The notes beneath the pieces were generated by a model that searched no databases, was not told the origin of the DNA, and saw only the letters and a program-made list of their open reading frames with translations. This document shows positions 26,168 to 34,111 of a DNA stretch of 64,000 bases, one piece after another. The first letter of the stretch is position 1. Every line of letters starts with the position of its first letter. Position numbers and translations under genes: made by a program. Source of the stretch: JAXGOI01 sp040767605 (GTDB lineage: Bacteria > Bacillota > Dehalobacteriia > UBA4068); NCBI GenBank assembly GCA_040767605.1, contig JAXGOI010000001.1, positions 1,364,001 through 1,428,000 of the forward strand, given 5' to 3'.

Positions 26168-28480
26168 ATGGCAAATTTAAAATTAGTTGGTAACCGTGTT
26201 CCCCGGCATGATGCCTGGGCAAAGGTAAAAGGCGAGCAGTTATACTCCGATGATTTCGCAATGCCCGGTATGATTTACGGCAAAGCTTTCAGAAGCGCAT
26301 ATCCGGCAGCTATTTTAAAATCCGTTGACACCTCCGCTGCTGAGGCGCTGCCAGGGGTTCATTGTGTTTTAACTGCCAAGGATGTGCCCAATAATTTAGA
26401 TTTAACCAAATTCGGCCAAATGCGTGATGTCGGCGGTGGCTTTGAAGGTTTATATAAGGTTCTTGCCGATGGTAAAATCCGCAATAAAGCCGAAGCTATT
26501 GCTTTAGTTGCCGCTGATACCGAAGAGCTTTGCGAAGAAGCCTGCAAGCTGATTAAAGTTGAATACGAGGTTCAGCCCGGGGTTTTTAATCCCATCGATT
26601 CCTTAAAAGAAGGGGCCTATTTAGTCTCCAGTGAGGATACCTCCAATGAGATTATGAAAGCCCATATCGGCAAAGGCGATGTTGAAGATGCTTTTGCCAA
26701 GGCTGATATAATCATCGAAAACGATTATTATGTAACCCCCCAAGACCATGCCTATTTAGAAACCGAGGGCGGCATGGCCTGGGTTGATGAAAATGATGTT
26801 ATTACCCTGCGTGTAGGTACTCAGGTTCTTGAACATTACCGCACCATAGCCAAGATTTTAGGCGTTCCCCATAATAAACTGCGGAATATTTCCGTTTTAA
26901 TGGGCGGCGGCTTCGGCGGTAAAGAAGATATTACCGTTGAAACCTATTTGGCCCTCTTAGCCTGGAAAACCAGAAAACCCGTTAAAATGGTATGGAGCCG
27001 TGAGGAATCCTTAGAGGTTCACAGCAAGCGCCACCCGGAATATATGCATTATAAAACCGGCGCCACTAAAGACGGTAAAATCATTGCCCAAAAGGCCGAT
27101 ATTGTTTTAGACGGCAGCGGCTATACCTATATTACCCCTTGGGTTCAAATGTATAGCACAATCGGCGCCGCCGGCTGTTATGAGATCCCCAATGTTGAGG
27201 TAAATTCAATTTCCGCTTTTACCAATAATACCATTACCAGCGCAAACAGGGGTTTTGGCGCTCCTCAGGTTAACTTCGCTTATGAATCCCAAATGGATGA
27301 ATTAGCCGAAGCTCTCGGTATGTGCCCCCTGGAAATTCGCCGTAAAAACTGCCTTAAAAACGGAGGCGAAATCTCCACCGGCTTTATTCTGGAAGGCCAT
27401 ATTGCCTTAGAAGAGCTTATTGATATGGCTTGGAAAGGCCTTGAAGAGTACGGCCCCAAGCAGGAATATACCGCCGACGGCAAGAAAATCGGCTGGGGTA
27501 TGGCAATTGGTATGATGAGCTACGGGCGTCTTACCTTTATGCATGACTCCTCCCGTGTTGCCCTTAGGGTAGAATTAGACGGCAGCGTTACTGTAAGAGC
27601 CGGTGTTCCCGATTTAGGCGGCGGCCAGGGCGCAGTACTTTGCCAGATTATTGCCGAAGAATTAGGCCTGCCTATTGAGAAGGCTCATGTATTTGTTATG
27701 GACACCCACCTTACCCCCTTATGCGGTACCACTACGGCAACCCGTCAGCTTTATATGTCCGGGAATGCTGCTTTGGCGGCTGTAAGGCCTATCAGGGAAA
27801 GAATTATCAATAAAGCGGCCAAGCTTTTAGGCTATAAGCCCCATGAGGTTGATTTAGGGGATAATAAAGCATATGTTATTAATAACCCCGATATTAATAT
27901 GCCCTTTGTTGAGGTTGTAGCCCATGTTTCCAATGACGGCGAGGAGCTCTTTAACGAAGGCCAGTTCAATGCTCCCTTCACAGAAGTTCCCAACCTGATG
28001 AATATCCGCGGCCGTGTTCTGCCGGATTTCACCTATACTGCCCATGCGGTAGAAGTTGCAGTTGATATGGAAACCGGCCAATATGATATTCTTAAAATTG
28101 TTGCGGCGGCGGATGTTGGTAAAGCCGTTAACAGAAACAGCTGCGAAGGCCAGTTAGAAGGCGGCGCCATCTATAATATGTGGTACCTTAAAGAGGATAT
28201 TAAATGGGTTAACGGTATTACAAAAGCTAATACCTTCTCCACCTATCTTATCCCCACATCTATGGATTGTCCCGATGTTAAATTGGCGGTTATGGAATCC
28301 GGCGGCGGCTTAGGCCCCTACGGCGCCAAAGGTGTTGGCGAGCCTGCGGATAACTCCATTACCCCGGCTATTACCAATGCTTTAAAAGATGCTACCGGCA
28401 TACGCTTTACCCATATGCCTATTACCCAGGAAGTTGTTTTAGATGGCATTCTTAATAAAAAAGCTGCCGCAGGCAAATAA
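26168..28480 (+). CDS. Molybdenum hydroxylase large subunit with xanthine-dehydrogenase-type active site
   Basis: The 770-residue catalytic subunit has a hammerhead domain (KVKGEQLYSDDFAMPGMIYG), molybdopterin-binding GGGFGGKED, a second cofactor segment LGGGQGAV, and the catalytic base Glu725 in GAKGVGEPA. Glu253 in GGGFGGKE matches bovine Glu802, and Arg361 in NRGFGAPQ matches Arg880. These residues fix purines in xanthine oxidase, so a purine or similar N-heterocycle is a plausible substrate. It is the last gene of the six-gene cluster and ends at a strong terminator. Molybdenum cofactor genes and the usual accessory genes of selenium-dependent hydroxylases are not in the window. Confidence 0.88.
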   Translation: MANLKLVGNRVPRHDAWAKVKGEQLYSDDFAMPGMIYGKAFRSAYPAAILKSVDTSAAEALPGVHCVLTAKDVPNNLDLTKFGQMRDVGGGFEGLYKVLADGKIRNKAEAIALVAADTEELCEEACKLIKVEYEVQPGVFNPIDSLKEGAYLVSSEDTSNEIMKAHIGKGDVEDAFAKADIIIENDYYVTPQDHAYLETEGGMAWVDENDVITLRVGTQVLEHYRTIAKILGVPHNKLRNISVLMGGGFGGKEDITVETYLALLAWKTRKPVKMVWSREESLEVHSKRHPEYMHYKTGATKDGKIIAQKADIVLDGSGYTYITPWVQMYSTIGAAGCYEIPNVEVNSISAFTNNTITSANRGFGAPQVNFAYESQMDELAEALGMCPLEIRRKNCLKNGGEISTGFILEGHIALEELIDMAWKGLEEYGPKQEYTADGKKIGWGMAIGMMSYGRLTFMHDSSRVALRVELDGSVTVRAGVPDLGGGQGAVLCQIIAEELGLPIEKAHVFVMDTHLTPLCGTTTATRQLYMSGNAALAAVRPIRERIINKAAKLLGYKPHEVDLGDNKAYVINNPDINMPFVEVVAHVSNDGEELFNEGQFNAPFTEVPNLMNIRGRVLPDFTYTAHAVEVAVDMETGQYDILKIVAAADVGKAVNRNSCEGQLEGGAIYNMWYLKEDIKWVNGITKANTFSTYLIPTSMDCPDVKLAVMESGGGLGPYGAKGVGEPADNSITPAITNALKDATGIRFTHMPITQEVVLDGILNKKAAAGK

Positions 28481-28509
28481 TTGTTTAATTAAGGCTTGTT
28501 AAGCCATAA

Positions 28510-28540
28510 AATAAGGGGAGCATAGGCTCCCCTTATTTTT
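28510..28540 (+). terminator. Terminator of the molybdenum hydroxylase operon
   Basis: AATAAGGGGAGC and GCTCCCCTTATT form a perfect 12-bp stem around ATAG, followed by TTT. It lies 30 bases after the last stop codon. Confidence 0.85.
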
Positions 28541-28660
28541 GTTTTAGGCTAAAAACCCCGCCTAAACTCAAAATAAATATTTGCCCTTAAATAAAAAGCA
28601 GCCCTGAAAATATCAGAGCTGCCTTACTAAATTTAAAAGCAAAAAGAGATAGATTTTTAT

Positions 28661-28734
28661 AAAAAGAACTTAAATATTAAAAAAGAACTTAAACATTAAA
28701 AAAGAGCTAAAACATTAAAAGAGAGCTAAACATT
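28661..28734. repeat. Four tandem 18-19 bp units at the ychF stop codon
   Basis: Four direct repeats (28661-28678, 28679-28697, 28698-28716, 28717-28734) share the pattern AAAAAAGARCTWAAACATT with few differences. The last unit covers the final codons and stop of ychF, which reads on the minus strand, so the unit looks like a reiterated copy of the end of the gene. Confidence 0.85.
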
Positions 28735-29820
28735 AAAGCGGAAATTAATAATATCCCCGTCTTTTACAATATATTCTTTACCCTCTAAGCGAAAGCGCCC
28801 TTGCTCTCTGGCCGCCGCCATACTGCCGGCATTTTTTAAATCTTCAAAGGCTACGGTTTCCGCCCGGATAAACCCGCGCTCAATATCGGAGTGGATTTTG
28901 CCGGCAGCCTGTTTGGCCGTGAGATTATTATTAATAGTCCAGGCCTTTACCTCATCTTCTCCGGCTGTAAGGAAGGAAATAAGCCCTAAATGGCGGTAAA
29001 GAGCCTTGGCCATTCTGTCCATGCCGCTTTTTTCTAAATTAAGCTCGTCTAAAAACAAAGCCCTTTCTTCTTCAGGCAATTGCTCAATTTCTTCCTCCAC
29101 TTTGGCGGAAATTGTTAAAAGCTCATATTTATGCTCGGCGCAATATTTTTGTAATTCTTCTTTTTGGGGGTAATCTCCCTGGGCAAGCTGGTTTTCATCA
29201 AGGTTTAAAACAATAAGCATGGGCTTTGCCGTAAGGAAGGTAATATGTTTTAAGGCCTCCCTTTCCTCCGGGGATAATTCCAGGGAGCTTAGGGGTTTTT
29301 CTTCCTCTAAAAAGGCCTGGCATTTTTTAAGGCATTCCTCTTCCAGGGGGTGCTCCAGCTTTTTTTTATGGCCGCTGTTAATTCTCTTTAGCCTGGTTTC
29401 AATTAATTGCAAGTCGGCAAAGAGCAATTCGGTATTAATTATTTCAATATCCCGGATAGGGTCAATGCCGTCTTCAACATGAAGCACATCGGGATTATTA
29501 AAAGCCCGGACAATTTGAGCCAGAGCATCCGTATTGCCGACGGCGGTTAAAAACTCATTGCCGGTACCCTGCCCCTTGCTTGAGCCCCGAATAAGCCCGG
29601 GAACATCAATAATTTCTATTTGGGCAAAGGTGGTTTTTTTAGGCTTAAACATTTCACTTAAATAATCCAGCCTTTCATCGGGGATAAAGGCATGGCTGGT
29701 ATTTGTGGCGGTTTTGCCGCTGAAAAAGGCATTGGTTTTAACCCCTGCCTTGGTAAGAAGATTAAAAAAAGTTGTTTTGCCTACTGTGGGCAGGCCGATA
29801 ATACCGCAGGATAATGTCAT
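28726..29820 (-). CDS. ychF: YchF / Obg-like ATPase
   Basis: This is a ribosome-associated P-loop ATPase of the Obg family with a coiled-coil and a C-terminal TGS domain. The start is set at 29820 because GGAGG precedes that ATG. It gives 364 residues, the usual length. Walker A reads GLPTVGKTTFFN, where GxPNVGKSTLFN is usual, and EIIDVPGLIRGSSKGQGTGNEFL is typical. The C-terminus ends in the TGS-type DIINFRFNV. The G4-like position reads LNLDEN, as in the ATP-preferring YchF branch. The gene stands alone and its 3' end runs into a tandem repeat. Confidence 0.93.
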   Translation of the reverse strand: MTLSCGIIGLPTVGKTTFFNLLTKAGVKTNAFFSGKTATNTSHAFIPDERLDYLSEMFKPKKTTFAQIEIIDVPGLIRGSSKGQGTGNEFLTAVGNTDALAQIVRAFNNPDVLHVEDGIDPIRDIEIINTELLFADLQLIETRLKRINSGHKKKLEHPLEEECLKKCQAFLEEEKPLSSLELSPEEREALKHITFLTAKPMLIVLNLDENQLAQGDYPQKEELQKYCAEHKYELLTISAKVEEEIEQLPEEERALFLDELNLEKSGMDRMAKALYRHLGLISFLTAGEDEVKAWTINNNLTAKQAAGKIHSDIERGFIRAETVAFEDLKNAGSMAAAREQGRFRLEGKEYIVKDGDIINFRFNV

Positions 29821-30108
29821 TTTAATACCTCCAAGGGATGGTAATTTCACCCTTTGCTTATTATAACGGATTTTTCATCTTATCTCAATATGCCTGAATA
29901 AGAAAAACCCTTAAAGGTTAAAGGTAAATTTAAACGGGGCAAGAATAATTTAATTGTTCTTTATAGAATAGTTTTAAGGGCAAAACCCGCTTACCCTTAA
30001 GCCCCAAAAATTGCAGGATTGGGAAATACTTGTAAAACCGGCTTTTTTTGCTTATAATAAATAGGTATAAACGGTACAATATGCTTTAATGGGAAAGGTG
30101 GTTTTACG

Positions 30109-30666
30109 GTGGCTGCAGATATTATCCTTATCCTTTGCCTTTTGCTCTGCTTATTTATTGGTTATAGGGTTGGTACCATCAAGGTAGTTGCCGGCATAGG
30201 CTCTTTTGTTATCGGCTATTATGCGGCCAGAAGTTTTTCCGCCGCTTTTGCTGCCATGGCAACTCAGGCCATGCCCGCCATTGCCCCGGGGAGGGGTACA
30301 ACGGAGCTTTCTTTTCTTTTCCCCCTTTTTATAGATACCAATACCTTTGCCAACCGTTTTTTACAAATGATAGCTTTTATAATTATTTTTATTGTAATTT
30401 CTTATATAATACGCAAGCTGGCTCATTTATTGGATGGCGTCTTCCGGGGCACAATACTGGGGGCGGTAAACGGGGCTTTAGGGGCGGCCTGCGCCTTAGT
30501 GGTTTTTGTTTTGCTTTTTAATATCTTTTTTAATTTTGTGGTGCCGGTTTTTGATAATAATGCCAAAATAGGCGCTGTAAGAGATTTTATAATTCAATCT
30601 AAAATAGTGCTGCCCTATTTGGGGGATTTTGAGCATTTGCTTCAAAATAATATTAATTTAATTTAA
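30109..30666 (+). CDS. CvpA-family membrane protein
   Basis: The 185-residue product has four hydrophobic segments and the pattern of CvpA or colicin-V-production-type proteins: an N-terminal DIILILCLLLCLFIGYRVG, GSFVIGYYAA, and a later LAHLLDGVFRGTILGAVNGALG. CvpA proteins sit in the cytoplasmic membrane and are linked to envelope stress and biofilm functions in other bacteria. The start is GTG with GGAAAGGTGG upstream. It is 41 bases before the QueG-like gene, so it may lead the cvpA-queG-like-selD-yedF transcript. Confidence 0.75.
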   Translation: MAADIILILCLLLCLFIGYRVGTIKVVAGIGSFVIGYYAARSFSAAFAAMATQAMPAIAPGRGTTELSFLFPLFIDTNTFANRFLQMIAFIIIFIVISYIIRKLAHLLDGVFRGTILGAVNGALGAACALVVFVLLFNIFFNFVVPVFDNNAKIGAVRDFIIQSKIVLPYLGDFEHLLQNNINLI

Positions 30667-30707
30667 AGGCCCTTTTAAGCCGTTTATAAACTAAATAAGG
30701 AGAAATT

Positions 30708-31469
30708 ATGCCGGAGGGTGAAATTCTTAATCATAAAGAAGGGCTGCTTAAACCGGCCCCGCTAAATAGTGAAATAAAAGAAATTTTAATTGGGGCGGGG
30801 GCCGACCATTATGGTTTTGCAGATTTAAGCCCATATACAGATGGTTTAAAAGAAGCATACGGGCCGATGTGGAATAATTACCCCCGGGCTGTTTCTTTTG
30901 GGGTAAACTTCCCCCTTCAGGTTGTGGAGGAGCTTTTAAAAGGCCCTGCCCGCACTTATTTATATTATTATGATGTATTAAATGATAAAATTAATCAGAT
31001 TGCTCTGGCCCTTAATACATGGCTGGAGGGGGAGGGTTATTTATCTTTTCCTATTCCGGCTTCTCAAAGGGAAAATGAAGATAAGCTTTCCGGCATATTC
31101 AGCCATCGCAGCGCCGCCCGTTTGGCGGGCCTGGGGTGGATAGGCAAAAGCTCTTCTTTAATAAACCCCAAAGTCGGCCCCAGGCTGCGCCTGGGTACTG
31201 TTTTAACCAATGCCCCCATGGTTTGTGATTCTCCTCTGGAAAATCTTTGCGGAAAATGTAATGCCTGCCGGGATATTTGCCCCCCTAAGGCCATAAAGGG
31301 AGTACCCTGGCATAGCGGGCAGCCTCTGGATGAGAGATTAAATGTATATGCCTGCGATAATTATTTGCAGGAGATGCGCCATGCCTTCGGCAAGCGTATT
31401 TGCGGTCTTTGCATTGCGGTTTGCCCCTATGGGAGGAGAATAGCCAAAGACCGGGAAGAGGAGGTGTAA
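30708..31469 (+). CDS. QueG-like double [4Fe-4S] protein
   Basis: The 253-residue product has a ferredoxin-type segment with two Cys clusters: CGKCNACRDICPP, then a single Cys in VYACDNYL followed by CGLCIAVCPYG, enough for two 4Fe-4S centres. Upstream elements SRxxxARLAGLGWIGKSSSLINPK resemble epoxyqueuosine reductase QueG. It is shorter than QueG and lacks the HEAT-like tail, so a cobamide-dependent tRNA role is not assured; it belongs to the broader QueG-like reductase group. It ends two bases before the selD start, strongly suggesting co-translation and perhaps a redox role in selenium metabolism (inference). Confidence 0.75.
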   Translation: MPEGEILNHKEGLLKPAPLNSEIKEILIGAGADHYGFADLSPYTDGLKEAYGPMWNNYPRAVSFGVNFPLQVVEELLKGPARTYLYYYDVLNDKINQIALALNTWLEGEGYLSFPIPASQRENEDKLSGIFSHRSAARLAGLGWIGKSSSLINPKVGPRLRLGTVLTNAPMVCDSPLENLCGKCNACRDICPPKAIKGVPWHSGQPLDERLNVYACDNYLQEMRHAFGKRICGLCIAVCPYGRRIAKDREEEV

Positions 31470-31471
31470 AA

Positions 31472-32506
31472 ATGAGTAAAAAGCGTTTAACGCAAATGGT
31501 TAAAAGCGCCGGCTGAGCTGCCAAGTGGGGTCCGGCGGACCTTACAAAAATAATGAAAAACCTGCCTCGCTTCAGCCATCCTAAACTTTTGGTAGGCAGC
31601 GATAATTATGATGACGCAGGGGTTTACCAGCTCACTGAGGATATTGCCATTATTCAGACTTTGGATTTTTTTACCCCCATGGTGGATGATCCCTTCCTTT
31701 TTGGGCAGGTGGCGGCGGCTAATGCTTTAAGCGATATTTATGCCATGGGAGGCGAGCCTATTACGGCTATGAATATTGCGGCCTTTCCCCTTTGCGGCAT
31801 GGAGGATGTTTTTGCTCAGGTGCTTTTAGGCGGCGCCTCAAAAATAGAAGAGGCGGGGGCTTTGCTTATCGGAGGCCATACCGTTAGTGATGAAGAGCCT
31901 AAATACGGTTTATCTGTTTGCGGAATTGCCCACCCTAAAAAAATAATCGATAATGCCTCGGGCCAAAAAGGCGATTTGCTTTTTATGACTAAACGCCTGG
32001 GTATTGGGATAATAAATACGGCAATTAAATGCAATGAGGTTACGGAAGAGGAAATACGCCCGGCTTTGGAAAGCATGGCGGAGCTTAACCGTGATGCCGC
32101 TTCGGCTATGCAAAAGGCCGGGGTGCTTTGCGCCACGGATATTACCGGCTTCAGCTTTTTGGGGCATTTAAACGAAGTTATAAGCACAAGCAGCCTGGGG
32201 GCGGAAATATGGGCTTCTGCCGTCCCTCTTTGGCCGGAGGCCGTTGATTTTGCCAAAGGGGATATTATCCCCGGGGGGGCTTATAATAATCTGGAATATC
32301 TTAAAAACCGGGTTGATTTCCAGGAGGGTATACCCCAGTGGCAGAAAATAATCTTTTTTGACCCCCAGACAAGCGGAGGCTTATTAATGGCTATTGCCCC
32401 CCATAAGGCCGCAAGCCTTGAGGCGGAGCTGGAAAAGGCCGGGGTGGCCTATTCTATTGTGGGGAGATTAACCGAAGGCAGCAAAATTAATGTTTTAAAA
32501 AAATAA
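31472..32506 (+). CDS. selD: Selenophosphate synthetase with selenocysteine (in-frame UGA at codon 15)
   Basis: SelD makes selenophosphate from selenide and ATP for selenocysteine and selenouridine. A frame that appears to begin at 31553 extends upstream in the same frame to an ATG at 31472 with GAGGAGGTG before it. The extension is interrupted only by TGA at 31514-31516 and reads MSKKRLTQMVKSAG-U-AAKWGP. U15 lies where E. coli SelD has the catalytic Cys17, and the essential Lys follows (UAAK). The rest is typical: GSDNYDDAGVYQL, QTLDFFTPMVDDPFLFG, ANALSDIYAMGGEP, LLIGGHTVSD and TDITGFSFLGHL. Full length is 344 residues. The next gene, yedF, supports the selenium context. Standard gene calling would truncate this gene. 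Confidence 0.95.
31514..31545 (+). promoter_or_regulatory. Bacterial SECIS-type hairpin following the selD UGA
   Basis: The UGA is followed after 12 bases by a stem GGGTCC-type helix: 28-33 pair with 37-42 of the 315xx positions (core GGTCC / GGACC) around a 3-base GGC loop. Bacterial SECIS elements lie directly after the UGA within the coding region, and SelB binds the loop. Stem length and position fit; the small loop should be tested by folding. Confidence 0.6.
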
Positions 32507-32539
32507 TAAGTTTAAGCTAGGCTTTAAGGAGCGCTGAAA

Positions 32540-32968
32540 ATGAAGGCAAATGTTTGGGGCCCGGAGCAGGAAAAACAAAAAAAGAACCCCTCCGTATTTT
32601 CCGGCTTAAATCAGGAAAATGATAATAGCCAGGGGGATTGGCTTTTAATAATTAAGGAGCCCTTTTTAGATGATAACCCGGAGGATTGCGGCTTTGCCCT
32701 TTTAGAAAGTTTTTTTATGGCTCTGGCTGAGGGGGATTTACCCCCTGCGGCTATAATTTTTATGGGGAGGGGAGTTAGCCTTACCTGTAAGGATTCCCCC
32801 GTTTTAGATTACCTTTATGAATTAGAGCAAAGAAAGGTAGAAATATTTTCTTCTTTAGCCTGCTTAAGCAATTACGGCTTTCAAAGAGAGCTTTGTGTGG
32901 GGAAAATGATCGGGATGTCCGGCATAGTTTCTAAAATAAGCCATACTCTAAGAGTTGTTACATTTTAA
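32540..32968 (+). CDS. YedF-like selenium metabolism protein lacking the TusA domain
   Basis: The 142-residue product matches the C-terminal DsrE-like half of YedF: ALLESFFMALAEGDLPPAAIIFMGRGVSLTCKDSPVLDYLYELEQRKVEIF and CLSNYGF are the expected blocks (the last before a conserved helix). The usual N-terminal TusA-like sulfur-carrier domain with its Cys is absent, replaced by a short low-complexity lead. The CGTC-type motif is reduced to SLAC, leaving one Cys. It follows selD by 33 bases, the common neighbour of yedF. A role in selenium delivery is known by association only. Confidence 0.7.
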   Translation: MKANVWGPEQEKQKKNPSVFSGLNQENDNSQGDWLLIIKEPFLDDNPEDCGFALLESFFMALAEGDLPPAAIIFMGRGVSLTCKDSPVLDYLYELEQRKVEIFSSLACLSNYGFQRELCVGKMIGMSGIVSKISHTLRVVTF

Positions 32969-33001
32969 GAGCTCTTAAGAGCAAACTAAACAGGTGGATG
33001 A

Positions 33002-33068
33002 AAAAACCCCTTAATGCCAGTGTACTTTCTTTCCGTCGCTAGAAAGTGTTCGGCATTAAGGGGTTTTT
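33002..33068 (+). terminator. Long two-tier hairpin after yedF
   Basis: A perfect 17-bp outer stem (33002-33018 with 33052-33068, AAAAACCCCTTAATGCC and complement) encloses a second 7-bp stem ACTTTCT (33024-33030) / AGAAAGT (33041-33047) with a 10-base loop. Its T-rich 3' arm fits transcription termination. The conserved-looking inner stem is more than a terminator needs. Confidence 0.75.
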
Positions 33069-33329
33069 ATTTTGTGCCGTAAAGGGATGGCTATAATTTA
33101 ATAATGCGGCTTTATATCTGTGCCTGCCGGGTTTTATGGCTGCCAATAAACTTTATTAAGCGTTTATCGGTATTTTTGCCCGCCATATTGTCTTCGTATT
33201 ATATTCGTATTCTCTTTGTAAGGGTGTTGCTCTTTAGGTATTTCCGCCGCTTTTAAAGCCTGCCGTTATAGCGGCAGGCTTTTTTGTTTTCCTACTAGTA
33301 TTTTTAGGGCTAATAGATTTAATCAGGTC
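33069..33329. other. Intergenic region with a second terminator
   Basis: No gene or RNA that I recognise between the two-tier hairpin and the convergent PII-like genes. A perfect hairpin AAAGCCTGCCG / CGGCAGGCTTT with a TTATAG loop and TTTTTTG tail lies at 33255-33285. It would end a plus-strand transcript arising from the 190 bases in between, so a short RNA there is possible. Confidence 0.4.
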
Positions 33330-33695
33330 TTAATCCTTATTCTCAGGGTTTTTATTTTCAAACCCTTCTTTTTGGGTAAGGTGAACAATCCCCGCCACAT
33401 CATCAACAGGGAGGGAAAAAACCAGCCCCTTGCCCTTACTGGTAAGGCCGGCTTTTTTACAGATATTTTGCATAACCGGGAGCTTATCCCGGCGGTGAAC
33501 AAGGATTAAAATAACTTCTTTTTCCGGCTGAATAGTAATGCCTAAAAACTTTTCAGCCTCTCTTATGCCGGAGCCCCTGGCATGAAGCACTGTACCGCCA
33601 TGCGCCCCGGCCTCTTTGGCGGCATCCATAACAAGGTCGGCAAAGCCTCTATTTACAATGGTTAGAATAAGGTCAAAATTCCTTTGGCTATCCAT
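33330..33695 (-). CDS. PII-like protein (second copy)
   Basis: The 121-residue product has the beta-alpha-beta PII fold pattern: FDLILTIVNRGFADLVMDAAKEAGAHGGTVL and a C-terminal GKGLVFSLPVDDVAGIVHL that matches the PII C-terminal signature. The region of the T-loop is short (RGSGIREAEKFLG) and has no uridylylation-type Tyr motif, so it is not a classical GlnB/GlnK. It lies four bases after the first PII-like gene and downstream of the DUF1538 gene on the same strand. AAGGAGTGA precedes the ATG. Its likely job is to sense a small ligand and control the adjacent membrane protein (inference). Confidence 0.8.
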   Translation of the reverse strand: MDSQRNFDLILTIVNRGFADLVMDAAKEAGAHGGTVLHARGSGIREAEKFLGITIQPEKEVILILVHRRDKLPVMQNICKKAGLTSKGKGLVFSLPVDDVAGIVHLTQKEGFENKNPENKD

Positions 33696-33699
33696 AATC

Positions 33700-34065
33700 T
33701 CACTCCTTCTCAGGCTCTATGCCGGATAATAAATTTAAAGCGGAGCTGCCCCCTACGCTGTTTAAAGGTATGGTAAAAGTAATACCGTTACCCCGCTTAG
33801 CCAAATTCATTTTTTGGGCTATATCCGCCATAGCCTGGGGGATAATCTCATCAGGTAAAACAGTAAAAACCAAATCCTTCGCTGTTTCCCCTAGGCCCAA
33901 ATAGTTTAAAATTTCTAAATTAGCCGTGCCGCGGCCTAAAAAAATTAAATTTATTCTGGCACCGTAACCCCGCCAGAGCTGGGCAACCTTTTCGCCCTTC
34001 CCCCGGTCTACAATGCAAATCATTAGTTTAAGGCGCTTAACTTCCGCCGCGTTTTGCTCCGCCAT
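33700..34065 (-). CDS. PII-like protein (first copy)
   Basis: The 121-residue product is also PII-like: VKRLKLMICIVDRGKGEKVAQLWRG, a short loop (LGRGTANLEILNYLGLGE), then NGITFTIPLNSVGGSSAL at the C-terminus. It is only distantly similar to the neighbouring copy. AAGGAGGGG precedes the ATG. The arrangement DUF1538 - PII - PII is recurrent in Clostridia as I recall, and points to a regulated membrane transporter-like system. There is no ammonium transporter beside it. Confidence 0.8.
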   Translation of the reverse strand: MAEQNAAEVKRLKLMICIVDRGKGEKVAQLWRGYGARINLIFLGRGTANLEILNYLGLGETAKDLVFTVLPDEIIPQAMADIAQKMNLAKRGNGITFTIPLNSVGGSSALNLLSGIEPEKE

Positions 34066-34111
34066 AGCCTAAGGCCCCTCCTTATCTTAAAAAACCTTTA
34101 ACAGCGGTTTA

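Noticed and set aside
21060..28480. Selenocysteine in the molybdenum hydroxylases
   Set aside because: No in-frame UGA exists. Selenium in such enzymes is a labile cofactor ligand and is not encoded, so dependence on selenium cannot be claimed from sequence.
33069..33250. tRNA-Sec gene near selD
   Set aside because: No T-arm GGTTCGA-type sequence, acceptor stem or CCA end was found there or elsewhere in the window.
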